This document shows, one piece after another, positions 62,392 to 64,000 of a DNA stretch of 64,000 nucleotides. Source of the DNA: Chamaecyparis obtusa (lineage: Eukaryota; Streptophyta; Pinopsida; Cupressales; Cupressaceae); NCBI GenBank assembly GCA_027943335.1, contig BSBK01006751.1:226001-290000 (forward strand), given 5' to 3'. The notes below the pieces were generated by a model, which ran no database searches, was not told the DNA's origin, and saw only the letters and a program-made list of their open reading frames with translations. The number at the start of each line of letters is the position of its first letter. The first letter of the stretch is position 1. A program made the position numbers and the translations under genes.

Positions 62392-64000
62392 ATGAAAAGC
62401 CCTAGTACTTTGAAAGGAAAGAGACAAAGAGGGGAAGGGGATAAAAATGGTAAAAAATAAAAATTTGAAACAAAACAACCTAAAGAAAGGAAATTGCACC
62501 AAGATTTGTTAAATTAGATGCTTGGATCAAGGCCCAAATCTAGAAATGCTGCACAACGCAAGCCAAATTCAGAGAAATTTGAGGATATATACAAGGATGT
62601 GGAAGATGTTTGGACCAGCATCAGAGGGTATAAATTCTTTATATTTCATTATGCCAAAAGGAATTATCATGAGGCAATTTGTAATCTATGGAAGATGGAT
62701 TTGGGAAAACTTGTAGTACCCAATGTCTTTGTAAATGTGGACCTTGTTAAACTCTTAGCAAAACATTACAACTTGGATCATAGAGTAATATTCAACTTGC
62801 AGGCAGAACCTTTTATACATATTTCATGGAACGTGAGCAATGAAGTATTTGACCTGAATGAATTACTTGATTATCCTATGGCGCTTAAAGACTTGGAGGA
62901 TGAGTATGTGAGGTCGGACATCACTTACAAAGAATGGAGACTGTTATTGCATAGGCCTAAACAAGATCAAAAATTGGTACCATTGAATACTGAAGATGTC
63001 CCTCCTTTTAATGTTAATTTGTTTGAACCTTGTATGAAATACACCTATTATTCAGTAGGACATGTAGTTGGTTCTGAGGTACCGAATTTCATGTCGATTG
63101 CTCCTATGGTGATTGTTGTAGATGTGTAATGTCACAATCCCAGAACTTTTGATTATGTAAAGTATCTTTTCATGATGATAGATATAGGATTAATATACAT
63201 AAAAAATGACCTTCATCAGATTTATTTCAAGCATTATTTAGATCTTATGCACATGGTACTCTTTTATGGTCAAGATATGGGTATATGGCTAGAAGGACTG
63301 AAAATCAAGTAGATTAACAAAAAAAGGTAAGTATCTCCCAATCCAATTATGGACTTCAATTTGGGATTCTAGGTTCACAAACTCTCATTATGTTCACTTT
63401 GAAGAGTTATTAGTGAAAATCATTTATAGGATATATAATCATCCTTGTTATTACTCAATTTCTTATGAAGTTAAAAGATTCTTGAGACTAGAGGATTTTG
63501 ATGAAATAAAATTAGTGGACCACAATTGGGGGGACTGGTATGTCCACAAGAATTTCACTATGATTTGGGTCTTTGGTTTCAAAGGAGCACCCTAAAAATC
63601 ACCTAAAATATTACCTGATAAAGCAACCTATTTGGAGATTGTTAGGCAAATTAACTATTCAAACTTCATGAATTTATTTGCATATCACAAACAATCATTT
63701 ATGCTAGGTACATTATATTCTGGTGACTATATTGTAATTGTAACCAAAACATATGATCTCATTCATCACAAAATGGCACAATACAAGTTGAGGGTGACCA
63801 ATCCAAGGAAGGGATATGACCCTGAGGGTTATATCAATTATGCAAGAAGGAAGAAAAACATGGGAGGATATTTTTGTATCCCTTTTCTTGCAGAAGCTAT
63901 CATGAGAAATCTAGAGGATGAAGAATTTGAAATGGCTATGGAGAATTATAATAATGATATTGAGCAAAATATAACAGAGATGCAAGAGATGGAATATTTA
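62392..64000 (+). pseudogene. Pseudogene C, copy 3 (partial at window edge)
   Basis: Open pieces 62518-63129 and 63413-63595 and the start of the acidic-tail piece are present, with the same stops as the other copies. Confidence 0.6.

Larger units (their letters stand above)
61000..64000 (+). repeat. 26.3-kb tandem unit, copy 3, cut by the window edge
   Basis: The first 3,001 bp of a third copy, matching 34704-37704. The right end of the array is outside the window, so total copy number is unknown. Confidence 0.95.

Noticed and set aside
8406..64000. CRISPR-like or bacterial mobile system
   Set aside because: Repeat spacing, introns, plant retroelements and a mitochondrial complex I gene show this is eukaryotic nuclear DNA; there are no spacer arrays or cas-like genes.
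1..64000. Organelle DNA insertion, rRNA or tRNA genes
   Set aside because: I looked for familiar plastid, mitochondrial, rRNA and tRNA motifs and saw none, although short insertions could be missed by eye.

Overview
The window looks like nuclear DNA of a large-genome seed plant, possibly a gymnosperm. It is AT-rich and consists mostly of decayed transposable elements. The one recognisable host gene fragment encodes a plant-type complex I subunit: exon 1 of NDUFB9/CIB22, minus strand, 4438-4566. Its first intron runs off the left edge. The clade is an inference from genome style and could not be tested here.

Layout. Positions 1-4437 are probably intron 1 of NDUFB9 and hold LTR-like debris: a 76-bp tandem repeat, a primer-binding-site-like motif at 2549 and an old direct duplication. 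Positions 4567-8405 hold an LTR-like 1-kb repeat (6711-7735) and unassigned sequence. From 8406 to the right edge the window is a head-to-tail tandem array of a 26.3-kb unit: copy 1 at 8406-34703 (26,298 bp), copy 2 at 34704-60999 (26,296 bp) and the first 3,001 bp of copy 3 at 61000-64000. The only difference I found between copies 1 and 2 is in a (CT)n(CA)n microsatellite, which accounts for the 2-bp length difference.

Each unit contains, in order: a repeat-like leader and a broken unknown retroelement-like gene (C); a small retroelement remnant with a G-patch-like motif; an array of alternating ~104/~119-bp monomers; a broken proline-rich, apparently multi-exon gene (A, plus strand); a ten-unit, 26-bp minisatellite; a broken transposase-like gene (B, minus strand), convergent with A and split by a solo LTR with target-site duplications; the CT/CA microsatellite; a second copy of the 1-kb LTR-like repeat; the 5' LTR, primer binding site and broken gag-protease-RT of a Ty3/gypsy element with no visible 3' end; a 235-bp tandem duplication; and unassigned AT-rich DNA.

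No intact gene lies inside the unit. Order of events from nesting: transposon insertion, then solo-LTR insertion and mutational decay, and last the tandem amplification, which copied every disabling mutation. The most interesting items are the near-identical array and its junction, the A/B gene pair with two repeat arrays sharing a core in opposite orientation, and the host exon surrounded by repeats. An assembly artefact is a live alternative for the array.
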